Assembly: GCA_002724395.1 (NCBI GenBank)
Contig: PBOR01000063.1
Coordinates: 1-64,000, forward strand
DNA length: 64,000 nucleotides
DNA from: Rhodospirillaceae bacterium
GTDB taxonomy: Bacteria > Pseudomonadota > Alphaproteobacteria > UBA8366
Direction: 5' to 3'
The notes beneath the pieces were generated by a model that was given only the letters and a program-made list of their open reading frames with translations, had not been told where the DNA came from and did not search any database. Below are positions 17,271-27,381 of this stretch, piece after piece (positions within the stretch are counted from its first letter, which is position 1; each line of letters starts with the position of its first letter). The position numbers and the translations under genes are program-made.

Positions 17271-18263
17271 ATGCTTAATATAGGGCTCGCGGGTCTCGGC
17301 TGGTGGGGAAAACATATGACCCGTACGCTGGAGCAAAGTAAAAAAATCAACCTTGTGCGGGCCGCCGAGGTCAATATCGACGGCATGCAAGATTTCATCG
17401 CCGAGAACAGTCTTCTCGCAACTGGGAATTTTGATGACCTGCTAACGGATAGCAACGTTGACGCTATTATTTTAGCTACTCCCCACGCATTACATGAGAA
17501 CCAAATCGCAAAAGCTGCAAACGCCGGCAAGCATGTGTTCTGCGAAAAACCACTCGGCCTCACTAAGGCGAGTGCTAAACGCTCGGTCGCCGCCTGTAAC
17601 AAAGCCGGCGTCATTCTCGGTGTTGGTCATGAACGGCGATTTGAGCCTGCACTCCAGGAAATCAAGCGCATGATCAGCGAAGGCGAGCTTGGTACCATTA
17701 TGCAAGCAGAAGCAAATTTCAGCCACGATATACTTGCCAACATGCCAGAGGGCGACTGGCGCACAAAGTCTGATAACGCACCCGCAGCTGGCATGACGGC
17801 CATGGGCATTCATTTGTCAGATGCTTATGTATGGATGTTCGGTCCTGCCGAAGAAGTGTATGCGCAGGTTGCTCATCGTGTCGCCAAACAAGAAAATGGC
17901 GATGTAGTTATGGCCCAGATTCGCTTTAAGAGCGGCTCACTTGGCTATCTAAATGCAACCATGGTGACACCATTCTTCATGCGGTATCAAGTATTCGGCT
18001 CCGAGGCCTGGGTTGAAGCGCGCGATAGCGCCCACCCAGAACATGGCGGTCTCACAACGCTAACTGTCTGCAAGAAGGGCGGCACCCCAGAAAGCCGAAC
18101 TATGGAAGCTTCCAACACAGTGCTCGATAATTTAGAGAATTTCGCCGATGCCATTGCTGGCACCGGGACCTACATCAACAAACAAGCGGAAATGATCGAA
18201 AACATTGCCTTGCTGGAAGGCGTCACACAATCAGTTGCAACCGGCAACGTAGTAAAGCTCTAA
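17271..18263 (+). CDS. Gfo/Idh/MocA family oxidoreductase, third copy
   Basis: This 330-residue protein starts at ATG 17271, supported by GGGGGG six bases upstream; an in-frame ATG at 17196 would add a 25-residue unrelated stretch before the first beta strand. It has G-L-G-W-W-G (8-13) for NAD(P) binding and the catalytic lysine in C-E-K-P. The substrate segment reads M-T-A-M-G-I-H-L-S-D, keeping His. It is divergent from the CobW gene and convergent with the monooxygenase-like gene. A sugar or polyol substrate is likely but unknown. Confidence 0.85.
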   Translation: MLNIGLAGLGWWGKHMTRTLEQSKKINLVRAAEVNIDGMQDFIAENSLLATGNFDDLLTDSNVDAIILATPHALHENQIAKAANAGKHVFCEKPLGLTKASAKRSVAACNKAGVILGVGHERRFEPALQEIKRMISEGELGTIMQAEANFSHDILANMPEGDWRTKSDNAPAAGMTAMGIHLSDAYVWMFGPAEEVYAQVAHRVAKQENGDVVMAQIRFKSGSLGYLNATMVTPFFMRYQVFGSEAWVEARDSAHPEHGGLTTLTVCKKGGTPESRTMEASNTVLDNLENFADAIAGTGTYINKQAEMIENIALLEGVTQSVATGNVVKL

Positions 18264-18274
18264 TGCGTCAGCCA

Positions 18275-19474
18275 TTACATAGAAGTCAAATCTGGCTCAT
18301 GTCCCATCAGATATGAGCCGACTGTTTGATAATGCACCTTGTGTCCCTGAATTTGCTGAGTCACCGCATGCAGATCGCGATAGCGGCGCTCATAAGGCTG
18401 GCTAGCAAAAATTGCCGTTGCACCCGCTGAATGATAGGCGATATCTGCAGCTACCTTGGCTTCCTGTATACAAAAAGTACTTGCTAGACGAATCCTCATC
18501 CGTTGCTCCGGCGTCAACGCACCTGAAACACAAACGTCATCATAAATATCGGCAAGTTCGCTCGTAATATAAGCGCTGGCTGATCGAATGCGCGCCTCCG
18601 CAACAGCGACATCGGCCTGGGCAACTGCATTATCTTGCAAAGGAACCGTGCCATATTTACCTTTCTTATCGGTCGCAAGGTCCTTGAAACCCTCCAAAAT
18701 TCCGCGCGCCAGCCCAAGCGCCACACCAGAGAAGCTTGCCGCATAGAGGTTTTTAGCACGGAAGGCATAAAGCGGAGATTTGACAACCACCTCATCTACG
18801 TTATCGCGTTTAACGGAATAAGCCATCGTGACCGGAACATCTTCTATTGTGAAGGCATCACTCGCAGTGCCACGAAGGCCAATCACATCCCAAATGTCTT
18901 TCCATTTAACCGCTTCGGCAGGCACGTAAAAGGTTCGTGTGACAAGGTTACCATCTTCGGTAAATTGTTCATTCCCCTCATTATCAAGTATCGCCGTCGA
19001 CTGAGTACCAAGCCAGGTGGCGTGATGCCCGCCGCTAGCAAACATCCAACTGCCAGAAAGCCGGTACCCTCCTCCATGAGGCGCGGCTCTGCCACGACCG
19101 GGCCCCCAGGCTACAATAGCGCTTGGGTCTCCCCAAATCTCTTTAGCCACTTCCTCGGGCACCGACGCCGCCGACATGGCGCACCCGTTTGCTTGACCCA
19201 CACACCAAGCGATGGTGCCATCATATTCAGCCAACGCGGAGATCGCATTGAAAAACGTTACGGGGTGAACCTCGCCGCCGCCATAGCAAGTCGGGATCAA
19301 TAGCCTATAGAGGCCCGCCGCTAGCAATTGATCTAGAAGGGATTTAGGAATTCGACGATTGTCCTCAATTTCATCTGCAGTGGCTAAAATTTCAGGGCCA
19401 AGGGCACGGACGCGACCTACATAATCAATCGTTTCATCGGATCCTACGGGGAAGGTCAGTACAGATGCGCTCAT
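18275..19474 (-). CDS. Acyl-CoA-dehydrogenase-fold flavin monooxygenase (group D type)
   Basis: This 399-residue protein has the three-domain acyl-CoA dehydrogenase fold, with G-L-Y-R-L-L-I-P-T-C-Y-G-G near residue 54 and G-S-W-M-F-A-S-G near 140. The C-terminal part (D-L-H-A-V-T-Q-Q-I-Q) resembles HsaA/DszC-type reduced-flavin monooxygenases more than true acyl-CoA dehydrogenases, whose catalytic Glu is not evident. Such enzymes hydroxylate aromatic or S/N compounds with FMNH2 from a separate reductase; the split-barrel protein at 8364 is a candidate. The substrate is not known. Confidence 0.8.
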   Translation of the reverse strand: MSASVLTFPVGSDETIDYVGRVRALGPEILATADEIEDNRRIPKSLLDQLLAAGLYRLLIPTCYGGGEVHPVTFFNAISALAEYDGTIAWCVGQANGCAMSAASVPEEVAKEIWGDPSAIVAWGPGRGRAAPHGGGYRLSGSWMFASGGHHATWLGTQSTAILDNEGNEQFTEDGNLVTRTFYVPAEAVKWKDIWDVIGLRGTASDAFTIEDVPVTMAYSVKRDNVDEVVVKSPLYAFRAKNLYAASFSGVALGLARGILEGFKDLATDKKGKYGTVPLQDNAVAQADVAVAEARIRSASAYITSELADIYDDVCVSGALTPEQRMRIRLASTFCIQEAKVAADIAYHSAGATAIFASQPYERRYRDLHAVTQQIQGHKVHYQTVGSYLMGHEPDLTSM

Positions 19475-19602
19475 TATATTCTCGATTTGGATTTAAAGAA
19501 AACGCGGCAATAAACCATCATACTACTGCCACCTCCATCATTTCAACGAATTCAGCAAGCCCTAAAACCTTTATACAATCTAAACTCGGGTAATGAAAAA
19601 TT

Positions 19603-19678
19603 TGGTGGAGCCGAGGGGAGTTGAACCCCCGACCTCTGCGTTGCGAACGCAGCGCTCTCCCAACTGAGCTACGGCCCC
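19603..19678 (-). tRNA. tRNA-Ala (anticodon CGC)
   Basis: The 76-base gene encodes CCA. The acceptor stem GGGGCCG/CGGCTCC contains the G3:U70 pair that identifies alanine tRNAs. The anticodon stem CTGCG/CGCAG encloses loop TTCGCAA, giving anticodon CGC (codon GCG). T-loop GTTCAA(C) is normal. There is no intron here, in contrast to the tRNA-Thr gene at 43471. Confidence 0.97.
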
Positions 19679-19850
19679 ATATAGGTTTGGTGGGCGACCC
19701 AGAGTAGCCCGTCAGCAAGCGGAAATATGGGGACGAGCTATCCGCCTGTCAAGCGACGCTCACCGGGCAAAAGCGCTTTCTTGCCTACGCCAGTCCGTAC
19801 AGTTAGGGTGCGATAATTATTTTCTCAAACTTCCAGCGGATACTTGGGCG

Positions 19851-20141
19851 ATGCAACACTCAAATCCATTTCTTTGGCTGATCCTTACAATCATTGACCT
19901 ATATATCTGGGCACTCTTTATTTCAGTGATTTTGAGCTGGCTTGTAGCCTTCAACGTGGTCAATACGCACAACCAGTTTGTCAATACGGTCGGCAATTTT
20001 ATGTATCGGGTGACCGAGCCCTTGCTGGGGCCGATTCGTCGGATGTTGCCGAATTTTGGCGGCTTAGACATTTCACCATTAGTTTTAATTTTGTTGTTAG
20101 TTTTCGCTCAGAAACTTCTGATTTCCTACTGGCCGATTTGA
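19851..20141 (+). CDS. YggT family membrane protein
   Basis: This 96-residue protein has two hydrophobic segments (about residues 8-33 and 71-92) joined by a loop with the conserved R-V-T-E-P-L-L-G-P-I-R-R (about 52-63), the hallmark of YggT. It is an inner-membrane protein with a proposed role in osmotic or envelope maintenance. In many proteobacteria a DUF167 (yggU) gene follows; here only a decayed remnant does, and folD comes next. Confidence 0.92.
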   Translation: MQHSNPFLWLILTIIDLYIWALFISVILSWLVAFNVVNTHNQFVNTVGNFMYRVTEPLLGPIRRMLPNFGGLDISPLVLILLLVFAQKLLISYWPI

Positions 20142-20159
20142 GGCTTGGTCGCATTAAAA

Positions 20160-20395
20160 ACGTCAAATGTCTGCGCTGCGAGCCTCGTTCGCTTTAAAGC
20201 TAAAAACATCAGCCAAGCACATCATTAGCAAATCTTTATGGAACAAGGCGACTCGGTGTTGAAAGAGAAGGTTACGACGGCGCCCGCGCAAGAAAAAGCC
20301 AATTACGCGCCGATAAAACACACCTCAAAAGATTGAAAGATTTCGAAGTTTTGTCTTCCCATTATCAAGAGGATGACCCAATGACTAAAAGTGAT
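20160..20395 (+). pseudogene. Decayed DUF167 (yggU-like) gene
   Basis: In the 320-base gap between yggT and folD, the frame at 20256 reads V-L-K-E-K-V-T-T-A-P-A-Q-E-K-A-N-Y-A-P-I-K. This matches the DUF167 core L-K-V-x-V-T-A-P-P-x-x-G-K-A-N-x-x-L-I-K. Upstream, around 20173, L-R-C-E-P-R-S in another register fits the family start V-R-L-x-P-R-A-S. After a frame change, K-D-F-E-V-L-S-S follows. Stops and shifts prevent translation. The position right after yggT is the normal place for this gene. Confidence 0.65.
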
Positions 20396-20460
20396 TCATA
20401 TTGTGAGAAATTTTTGACACTGTCAAAACCGACTTAAAATAGAGAGTTCGAGGTTTTTTT

Positions 20461-21354
20461 ATGGCTAACGCTACAATCATTGACGGCAAGATCTTTGCTG
20501 AGGCAGTCCGCGCACGGGTTAAGGACGCCGTAACATCGTTGAAGAATGACCATGGATTAATACCGGGTCTAGCAGTTGTGCTTGTTGGTGAAGATCCGGC
20601 CAGTCAGGTGTATGTTCGCAATAAGAAAAAACAGACTGTAGAAGCAGGGATGGCAAGCTTTGACCACCAATTAGATGTGGCCACGTCAGAAGCCGACCTT
20701 CTATCCCTCATTGAACAGCTCAATAATGATCCAAGCGTCCACGGTATTTTAGTGCAACTACCATTACCGGATCATATAGATTCCGAAAAAGTAATCGATG
20801 CCATAGACCCAAAGAAAGATGCCGACGGCTTTCACACTATCAATGTGGGACGCTTATCCACCGGTAAGAAAGGGATGGTTCCATGCACGCCGCTTGGCTG
20901 TTTAATGATGCTCAAGGACCAGCTTGGAAGTCTGGCAGGTAAAAATGCAGTTGTCGTTGGGCGATCTAACATTGTTGGTAAACCCATGGCAGCTTTGTTA
21001 TTAAGAGAAAGCTGCACCGTTACCGTCGCCCATTCACGAACGCATGATTTAGCCGGGCTTTGCCGTTCAGCCGATATCCTAGTCGCCGCTGTTGGATTGC
21101 CAGAAATGATTAAAGGCGATTGGGTAAAACCCGGAGCCACCGTTATCGATGTGGGTATCAACCGTATACCCAAGAGAGAAGAGCCTAAGAAATTCCGTTT
21201 AGTTGGGGATGTAGATTTTGCAGCAGCCATAGAAATTGCTGGCGCCATCACGCCAGTACCCGGTGGCGTCGGTCCGATGACAATAGCTTGCTTACTCCGC
21301 AATACGATCACTGCTGCTTGCCGTATCGCTGAGGTCGACGAACCCCCAATGTGA
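20461..21354 (+). CDS. folD: Methylenetetrahydrofolate dehydrogenase/cyclohydrolase
   Basis: This 297-residue bifunctional enzyme converts 5,10-methylene-THF to 10-formyl-THF through the methenyl form. It has S-Q-V-Y-V-R-N-K-K (residues 48-56) including the catalytic Lys, Q-L-P-L-P (about 99-103), D-A-D-G-F-H (about 120-125), the NADP-binding G-R-S-N-I-V-G-K-P (about 167-175) and P-G-G-V-G-P-M-T near the end. Length is normal. It stands after the decayed yggU gene and converges on an MFS gene. Confidence 0.97.
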   Translation: MANATIIDGKIFAEAVRARVKDAVTSLKNDHGLIPGLAVVLVGEDPASQVYVRNKKKQTVEAGMASFDHQLDVATSEADLLSLIEQLNNDPSVHGILVQLPLPDHIDSEKVIDAIDPKKDADGFHTINVGRLSTGKKGMVPCTPLGCLMMLKDQLGSLAGKNAVVVGRSNIVGKPMAALLLRESCTVTVAHSRTHDLAGLCRSADILVAAVGLPEMIKGDWVKPGATVIDVGINRIPKREEPKKFRLVGDVDFAAAIEIAGAITPVPGGVGPMTIACLLRNTITAACRIAEVDEPPM

Positions 21355-21357
21355 TTT

Positions 21358-22518
21358 TTAGGTAAGATGCGGGCAGCCATGTCGCGGCATAGACAAAATA
21401 GCTCCTAACCCCATTGCAACCCCTGCCACTGCAAATAATAGTCCATAGTTTTGCGTGAGATCAAAAAGTGCGGGAAATGAGAAGCCTGCGACTAACGCAC
21501 CAATCGCGTTCACCAAAATCATCTGACGCATCATAGCAGGCATAGCATTCGACGTTCCCAGGTCACGGGCACGTGCAGCGATGAGCGCAGAAAGGCCGGG
21601 CTGCGCGCCAAAAATTACGGTGGACCCAACCAAAATTGTAATACCGCTCCCGAAAGCTGGGGCCGCAATACCCGCCGACAGTAAAAGGAATGCTATTACT
21701 AACGCCCAGCCTGTACCTAGCCAGCGCGCTAAATAGTACGCAACTACCGGCCCCAACACCGCACACATGCCAGCCCCACTCCAATACAAACCGCCTACTA
21801 TTATACCATGGCCAAGGCCGCGAGCGATGAAATCGACCCAATAGATCGCGTGTGGCACTAAGCCAATTGAAAAAAGAGCGTGCGCGATAAGCAACATAGC
21901 CCAGTACGGTTGTGTCACTTTTGAACCATTAGAGGTTGGTTCGGACAAATAAAACGTTCTCGGCTGGCGCCAACCCCATAGCGCTATCAACAGCGCTGCA
22001 CCGCCAACCACCGCAACTCCCATCCAAGCCGCAACTACGCCAAAGCGCGCGAACCATGGTACTAAGGCTCCTGAAATAAAAATACCTAAGCCGACACCGG
22101 CAAAAATAATCGCGGTTCCTAAAGAACGGTACCGTTCGGGCGTGAGTGCGGTTGTTAGAGCCAGACCAAAAATCATGATTAACGCCACTGTGACGCCTAG
22201 CAGCCCTCGCCAGAAAGCCAGCCAATAAAACCCGCCATCAATTGCTGACGCGCCAATTGCCAGAGCAGAAATCCAGATAGATGCACGAACAACAAATCTT
22301 AGCGACAATTTTTGCCTTAGCCATTCAGCGCTAAGGGCGCCTAATAAAAAGCCTGCCAAGTTGACACCACCGACAAAGCCCGCCTCCGAACTTGAAACCC
22401 AATCCGCCTCTATCAGTAGTGGCACCATCGCGGTATAAGAAAATCGGCCAAGCCCCATCGCCAATAACATGGCGGCCGCGCTGCCAATGGCCAAACGCAG
22501 CCACTCACGCTCAACCAT
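21358..22518 (-). CDS. YbfB/YjiJ family MFS transporter
   Basis: This 386-residue inner-membrane protein has about twelve hydrophobic segments. The N-terminal stretch A-M-G-L-G-R-F-S-Y-T-A-M-V-P-L-L (about residues 19-34) is typical of the YbfB/YjiJ group of major facilitator transporters. The ligand is unknown. It begins one base after the stop of the DUF3253 gene on the same strand, so the two are cotranscribed. Confidence 0.85.
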   Translation of the reverse strand: MVEREWLRLAIGSAAAMLLAMGLGRFSYTAMVPLLIEADWVSSSEAGFVGGVNLAGFLLGALSAEWLRQKLSLRFVVRASIWISALAIGASAIDGGFYWLAFWRGLLGVTVALIMIFGLALTTALTPERYRSLGTAIIFAGVGLGIFISGALVPWFARFGVVAAWMGVAVVGGAALLIALWGWRQPRTFYLSEPTSNGSKVTQPYWAMLLIAHALFSIGLVPHAIYWVDFIARGLGHGIIVGGLYWSGAGMCAVLGPVVAYYLARWLGTGWALVIAFLLLSAGIAAPAFGSGITILVGSTVIFGAQPGLSALIAARARDLGTSNAMPAMMRQMILVNAIGALVAGFSFPALFDLTQNYGLLFAVAGVAMGLGAILSMPRHGCPHLT

Positions 22519-22519
22519 T

Positions 22520-22825
22520 TTAGCCGGATTTACCTAGTCTATATTTCACGAGACCCTTTACCGTATCAGGATCTGCTAGCTGGCCGCGATGAATGATTGT
22601 AATTTTTCCACTCCGCGCCAAGAATTTAGCTTGCTGACGAACGGCAGAGAGATAACGACGCCAAAGATTAGGCGATGTGCCCGGTTTTGAGCGTTTTTCA
22701 GCATAAAACTTGGCTACTGCTACCGGCTTTACATCTTGCGGCGGATTTTGAAGACTCAAATGTTCCAATATCGCTTGGGCGACCGGATCGAGTTCGGGCG
22801 CAGAGAGTTCGTTGGAGTCTGACAT
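22520..22825 (-). CDS. DUF3253 domain protein
   Basis: The likely start is ATG at 22825, giving 101 residues; the 32 residues readable upstream (from 22921) look like unconserved sequence. The product is a small cytoplasmic protein with L-D-P-V-A-Q-A-I-L-E-H-L at the start, W-R-R-Y-L-S-A-V-R-Q-Q-A in the middle and G-K-I-T-I-I-H-R-G-Q near the end. This is the winged-helix-like pattern of DUF3253. Function is unknown. It precedes the MFS gene by one base. Confidence 0.8.
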   Translation of the reverse strand: MSDSNELSAPELDPVAQAILEHLSLQNPPQDVKPVAVAKFYAEKRSKPGTSPNLWRRYLSAVRQQAKFLARSGKITIIHRGQLADPDTVKGLVKYRLGKSG

Positions 22826-22953
22826 ATAACAAAGTGTAGCACGCCCAGCAGGTGCATGTCCCGTTAATGTAGCGGTAAAACTTACAATTGCAGCACTCCA
22901 ATGCTGGAAAATGGGCCACAAAACAGAGCTTAACTGGCCAGTTCTTTAAAAAG

Positions 22954-24168
22954 CTAAGCCTTATCCCCGAGCCGTGCCGCCAATCGCAGCCTTAGCGCAT
23001 TAAGTTTGATAAATCCCTCTGCATCTCGTTGATTATAAACAGAATCTTCCTCAAAGGTTACATGTGCTTCGCTATAAAGACTGTTAGGGCTTTCGCGCCC
23101 AAGAGTAATTACGTTACCCTTGTATAGCTTTAGCCGTACCGATCCGCTTACATGTTCCTGGCTCCTATCAATGGCCGCCTGCAACATCTCACGCTCTGGA
23201 GCAAACCAAAATCCGTTATAGATCAACTCCGCATAGCGCGGCATGAGCTCGTCTTTCAAATGCATCGCACCCCGGTCTAAAGTAATTGATTCCATCGCCC
23301 TGTGCGCCGCCAACAGCACCGTGCCACCGGGCGTTTCGTAGACTCCTCTTGATTTCATTCCAACGAAGCGGCTCTCTACTAAATCAATCCGCCCAATGCC
23401 GTTGGCACCTGCCAGCTCATTTAAACGCGCTAATAAAGACGCTGGCGACAAGGTTTTACCGTTTATGGAAACTGCATCGCCTCTCTCAAAACCGATTTCG
23501 ATCTCTATAGCTTTGTCTGGCGCGCGCTCCGGGTCGACGGTCCGGGTATACACATATTCCGGAGCATCAACCCCTGGATCCTCTAGCACTTTGCCTTCGG
23601 CAGAGATGTGCAATAAATTCGCATCAACGGAAAAAGGCGCTTCACCGCGTTTATCTTTCGGTACCGGGATTTGATTCTTTTCTGCATATTCGATCAAGGT
23701 CGTGCGAGAATTTAGGTCCCACTCCCGCCAAGGCGAGATGACTTTTATATCCGGGTTAAGCCCATAATAAGCAAGTTCAAACCGCACTTGATCATTACCC
23801 TTCCCGGTCGCGCCGTGAGCGACTGCATCGGCACCGGTTTCCTTAGCAATTTCAATTTGCCTTTTGGCAATCAATGGCCGAGCAATCGAGGTTCCCAGCA
23901 GATACGCGCCCTCATAGAGAGCGTTTGCACGAAACATTGGGAAAACGTAATTTTCTACAAATTCCTCCCGCAAATCCTCGATAAAAATTTCCTTCACACC
24001 GAGCATCTCAGCCTTGGCCCGCGCTGGCTCTATCTCTTCGCCTTGCCCTAAATCAGCGGTGAATGTAACAACGTCACACTGATACTGGTCCTGCAGCCAT
24101 TTCAGGATAACCGAAGTATCAAGCCCACCGGAATAGGCCAGGACAACTTTCTTTACATCTTGCGCCAT
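22954..24168 (-). CDS. argG: Argininosuccinate synthase
   Basis: This 404-residue enzyme joins citrulline and aspartate with ATP in arginine synthesis. It shows the N-type ATP pyrophosphatase loop A-Y-S-G-G-L-D-T-S (residues 11-19), T-S-I-A-R-P-L-I near 91-98, [10 protein letters not shown] near 117-126 and S-P-W-R near 175. The length is normal. It is transcribed away from the RraA-like gene, with a 163-base gap to that start. Confidence 0.98.
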   Translation of the reverse strand: MAQDVKKVVLAYSGGLDTSVILKWLQDQYQCDVVTFTADLGQGEEIEPARAKAEMLGVKEIFIEDLREEFVENYVFPMFRANALYEGAYLLGTSIARPLIAKRQIEIAKETGADAVAHGATGKGNDQVRFELAYYGLNPDIKVISPWREWDLNSRTTLIEYAEKNQIPVPKDKRGEAPFSVDANLLHISAEGKVLEDPGVDAPEYVYTRTVDPERAPDKAIEIEIGFERGDAVSINGKTLSPASLLARLNELAGANGIGRIDLVESRFVGMKSRGVYETPGGTVLLAAHRAMESITLDRGAMHLKDELMPRYAELIYNGFWFAPEREMLQAAIDRSQEHVSGSVRLKLYKGNVITLGRESPNSLYSEAHVTFEEDSVYNQRDAEGFIKLNALRLRLAARLGDKA

Positions 24169-24331
24169 ATCGCTTCGCCGCTTTTACTTGTTCTGGATAA
24201 GTGCGCGCGGAGTATAGGCATCGCGCTCGCGCCCGCAAGCCATTCTGTCATTCAATGATACCACAAGCGTTGAAGTCCCACCCCCATCGCGTTAATTGTG
24301 CGTTCGATACTTTCAACCAGGGGATGCTACC

Positions 24332-25030
24332 ATGTCTAATTTAAGTCAAAAAGACCTTGATGCACTGGGCGCCTATGATACGCCAACAATACTAAATGCG
24401 CTTGAAATCGTTGCGCCTGAGCGTCGGGCGACTGGTTTTACAGTCCGCTCTATGCATTGCCTCAGGCCAACCAAAACAGCTATTGTGGGATATGCCCGTA
24501 CCGCTACAATCCGCTCCATGGCACCCCATACAGGGCCAAACGTAAAAAAAATCCGCACTGAATATTATGACTATATAGAAAATGGCGGGCCCGCACCGGC
24601 AATTTCTATCATCCAAGATTTAGATGAAATCCCCGGCTTCGGAGCTTTTTGGGGGGAAGTGAATACAAACATCCACAAATCACTTGGCTGTTTAGGCTGT
24701 GTAACAAATGGCAGTATGCGCGATTTACCCGATGCTGCAGATGGTTTTCAGCTGTTGGCGGGAGAAGTCGTTCCGTCCCACGCTCATGTCAATATCACCG
24801 ATTTCAAAAAACAGGTAAATGTATACGGCATGGTCGTCTCAGACGGCGACATCATCCATGCAGATCAGCATGGCGCATGCGTCGTTCCAAATGCTGCAGT
24901 CAAAAATATTCCTGCCGCCGCGGAATTGCTGATACGCAAAGAGGCTGTAATTCTGGCTGCCTGCAAAGAAGAGGGTTTCGGGATCGAGCGACTAAAGGAA
25001 GCGATAGGCGACTCCGAAGATATCCATTAG
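24332..25030 (+). CDS. RraA/HMG-aldolase-like family protein
   Basis: The start at 24332 is preferred because AGGGGATG lies just upstream; 12 extra residues from 24296 look spurious. The 232-residue protein has [12 protein letters not shown] (about residues 124-135), the substrate/metal Arg-Asp pair of the RraA family, which includes pyruvate aldolases and the RNase E inhibitor. A 4-hydroxy-4-methyl-2-oxoglutarate or related keto-acid aldolase is the more usual role in such genomes. The tail overlaps convergent rlmN by 4 bases. Confidence 0.83.
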   Translation: MSNLSQKDLDALGAYDTPTILNALEIVAPERRATGFTVRSMHCLRPTKTAIVGYARTATIRSMAPHTGPNVKKIRTEYYDYIENGGPAPAISIIQDLDEIPGFGAFWGEVNTNIHKSLGCLGCVTNGSMRDLPDAADGFQLLAGEVVPSHAHVNITDFKKQVNVYGMVVSDGDIIHADQHGACVVPNAAVKNIPAAAELLIRKEAVILAACKEEGFGIERLKEAIGDSEDIH

Positions 25031-26169
25031 TGCTGGTTCGGTACACCCGCGCGGCGTGCATGTATGCTTTCACTTTTCAGCTGACCGCATGCTGCCAGAA
25101 TATCACGCCCACGTGGCTGGCGAATGCGCGCCGTGATGCCAGCCGAATTGACAATTTCATTAAATTCATAGATCGCCGCGTCGGTCGAACATTCATAAAC
25201 TGAGCCGGGCCAGGGATTAAAAGGAATCAGATTTACCTTTGATGGAATATCTCTAATCAGCCGCACTAGCTCTCGGGCCTCCATCGCTGAATCATTGACC
25301 CCCCTTAGCATCACATATTCGAATGTAATCCGCCGTGCATTTCGACTGCCGGGATAATTTCGGCAGGCCGCCAATAACTGTTTGATCGGCCATTTTTTGT
25401 TAATCGGGACTAATTCGTTACGCAGATCATCGCATACAGCATGCAATGAGATGGCAAGCTGAACGCCGATCTCTTTCCCACAGCGTTCTATCATTGGCAC
25501 CACACCGGAGGTGGAAAGAGTAATCTTACGCTTCGAAATACTGAGACCCTCTTGATCCATGGCAATTAATAAAGCCTGCTTAACCTTTTCAAAATTATAA
25601 AGCGGCTCGCCCATACCCATCATAACGATATTACTGACTTTACGGTCCACTTGAGGAGTCGGCCACTCATCGAATGAATCGCGGGCTAACATAATTTGGC
25701 CGATTATTTCTGCCACGCTCAAATTACGAACTAGTTTTTGAGTGCCAGTATGACAAAAGCTGCAGGTGAGTGTGCACCCGACCTGGCTTGAAATACATAG
25801 GGTTCCACGACCCGTTTCAGGAATATGAACACACTCGGCTTCTTGGCGATCATCAAACACTAAAAGCCATTTCTGGGTACCATCTGCAGATTTCTGATGG
25901 TGGCTGACACCAGGGCGTGTTAGCCTGAATTGTTCAGTCAACGTATTGCGTAAGTCTTTCGATAAATTAGTCATGGCCTCAAAATCAGAAACGCCATGAT
26001 TGTAAATCCAACGAAATATTTGTTGGGCACGGTAGGGTTTTATACCCAGTGGACTCAATGCTGCCGCTAATTCAGTGCGGTCCATGCCAATTAAACTTGG
26101 CCGCGCATCATGATTTTTGATGAATTCCTGCGAGCTAGGGCTTGCTCCATTCATGGTAGTGCTCAGCAT
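25027..26169 (-). CDS. rlmN: 23S rRNA A2503 / tRNA A37 C2-methyltransferase
   Basis: This 380-residue radical-SAM enzyme methylates C2 of A2503 in 23S rRNA and A37 in some tRNAs. The cluster motif is C132-x3-C136-x2-C139 (C-T-L-T-C-S-F-C), and G-M-G-E-P-L-Y-N near residue 184 is the SAM-binding motif. A C-terminal Cys near residue 364 (A-A-C-G-Q) fits the methylated acceptor. It follows the IalB-family gene by two bases in an operon, a pairing seen in alphaproteobacteria. Confidence 0.96.
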   Translation of the reverse strand: MLSTTMNGASPSSQEFIKNHDARPSLIGMDRTELAAALSPLGIKPYRAQQIFRWIYNHGVSDFEAMTNLSKDLRNTLTEQFRLTRPGVSHHQKSADGTQKWLLVFDDRQEAECVHIPETGRGTLCISSQVGCTLTCSFCHTGTQKLVRNLSVAEIIGQIMLARDSFDEWPTPQVDRKVSNIVMMGMGEPLYNFEKVKQALLIAMDQEGLSISKRKITLSTSGVVPMIERCGKEIGVQLAISLHAVCDDLRNELVPINKKWPIKQLLAACRNYPGSRNARRITFEYVMLRGVNDSAMEARELVRLIRDIPSKVNLIPFNPWPGSVYECSTDAAIYEFNEIVNSAGITARIRQPRGRDILAACGQLKSESIHARRAGVPNQH

Positions 26170-26171
26170 TA

Positions 26172-26720
26172 CTATTTTACCTTGCAGGCCTTATTTATAG
26201 CATCGTGGGCTTTGGAAAAACCGGTAAGGGAATAAATGTCGGTAGTGTGCGTAGAACGACTCGATATTCCGTCGAGCGTCATGGTAGTGCCCCGCCGCAT
26301 CGCGCCAACCAACGCCTTATCTTGTTTCGCGTTCCGTGTCCAAGCGACGTCTTTGTCCGTGAATAGGATAAATTTCGCACCACCTACAAGTGCGCGCGCT
26401 TCGCTATCTCTTTTAAATTTATAGCCTGCAAGAAAACTCACCACGTTATTCTTCTTCATCCACGGGCGATGAGTCACATACGCATATATTTCACCTCGCT
26501 TTCTATATTTGCCGCGAGACTTGATCGGCTTACTCCACATGACACAAGTTCTTTTGCCCTTTTTCTCTATGAAAGATTGCGCGTGCCAGTCACGAAAGTC
26601 GCCAAGCTTTTTTTCCGTATTGCCACTTTCTGCAGATTGTGCCGGCACCAGAATCATAATTAGAAGTGCAATAATGGAGAAGATACTTGGATAAACCGTG
26701 GGCATTTTGATCAGTTGCAT
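26172..26720 (-). CDS. Invasion-associated locus B (IalB) family protein
   Basis: This 182-residue protein has an N-terminal hydrophobic stretch (about residues 10-27) ending in A-Q-S-A, a signal peptide for the periplasm. The mature part has D-W-x-x-x-S and the later [19 protein letters not shown], resembling IalB domains. Its role is poorly defined in free-living bacteria. It is immediately upstream of rlmN (two-base gap) and likely cotranscribed. The M6 start is an alternative. Confidence 0.72.
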   Translation of the reverse strand: MQLIKMPTVYPSIFSIIALLIMILVPAQSAESGNTEKKLGDFRDWHAQSFIEKKGKRTCVMWSKPIKSRGKYRKRGEIYAYVTHRPWMKKNNVVSFLAGYKFKRDSEARALVGGAKFILFTDKDVAWTRNAKQDKALVGAMRRGTTMTLDGISSRSTHTTDIYSLTGFSKAHDAINKACKVK

Positions 26721-26808
26721 CGAATCACTTTCTTGGATCTTGGTCGTATGGCCCTAATTCTGCCTAATTCATAACGCCATTACCACTGCCGGGATTACCT
26801 CACCTAAC

Positions 26809-27333
26809 CTATCGACGGACGACGCGACCGCCATGCACATGCGAGGGTAACTCCTCGACCGGACCGCCTGGGCTCGCAGGACGCGCGGCAAACCGGCCAC
26901 GTGTAATTAATCGATCATACATTAATACCGCACCTGCGATTCCAACATTGACACAAAATTTTGTCGGAATTTTGACGACATGATCACACCGCTCTATGAG
27001 CGCCGGAGACAAAGAGCCCATTTCTGGGCCCAAAATATATGCCGCCCTTTCCGGATGAGTAAAACTTGGCAACTCCGCCGCATCATCAAACAACTCTACG
27101 CCAACGAGCTGACAACCGCGCGGCAAATTCATTTCGGCGACCGATGCATATTCATAAAGCGGCAAATGTTTTGCAGTTTGAGAAGTGTCTGATTTTTGAA
27201 TCTCCTTGAGATCCACTGCAGGCGCAATCGCAAAAACAAAATCTGCATCAAACGCATGAGCCGACCGAAACAGATTTCCCACATTCATTGGCTTGGAAAT
27301 ATGTTCAACTCCTATTCCAAAATATCCGCGCAT
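26809..27333 (-). CDS. SPOUT/TrmH-family RNA methyltransferase
   Basis: This 174-residue protein has the three SpoU motifs: N-V-G-N-L-F-R-S-A near residue 18, I-L-G-P-E-M-G-S-L-S near 91, and N-V-G-I-A-G-A-V-L-M-Y-D-R near 130. It lacks an N-terminal RNA-binding domain. These proteins form a trefoil-knot dimer and methylate ribose 2'-OH. The target is not known; a tRNA is likely. Confidence 0.88.
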   Translation of the reverse strand: MRGYFGIGVEHISKPMNVGNLFRSAHAFDADFVFAIAPAVDLKEIQKSDTSQTAKHLPLYEYASVAEMNLPRGCQLVGVELFDDAAELPSFTHPERAAYILGPEMGSLSPALIERCDHVVKIPTKFCVNVGIAGAVLMYDRLITRGRFAARPASPGGPVEELPSHVHGGRVVRR

Positions 27334-27381
27334 GTTTTTCCTTTAATCGTTGCGCGTGGATTCCGGCAACGCGGCGACAGT

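Noticed and set aside
18635-19303. A 222-codon plus-strand frame opposite the monooxygenase gene
   Set aside because: The opposite strand encodes a clear acyl-CoA-dehydrogenase-fold protein; the frame has no recognisable domain.
24373-25203. Overlapping frames on both strands around the RraA-like gene
   Set aside because: They have no family signature and are out of frame with the clear RraA and RlmN proteins.
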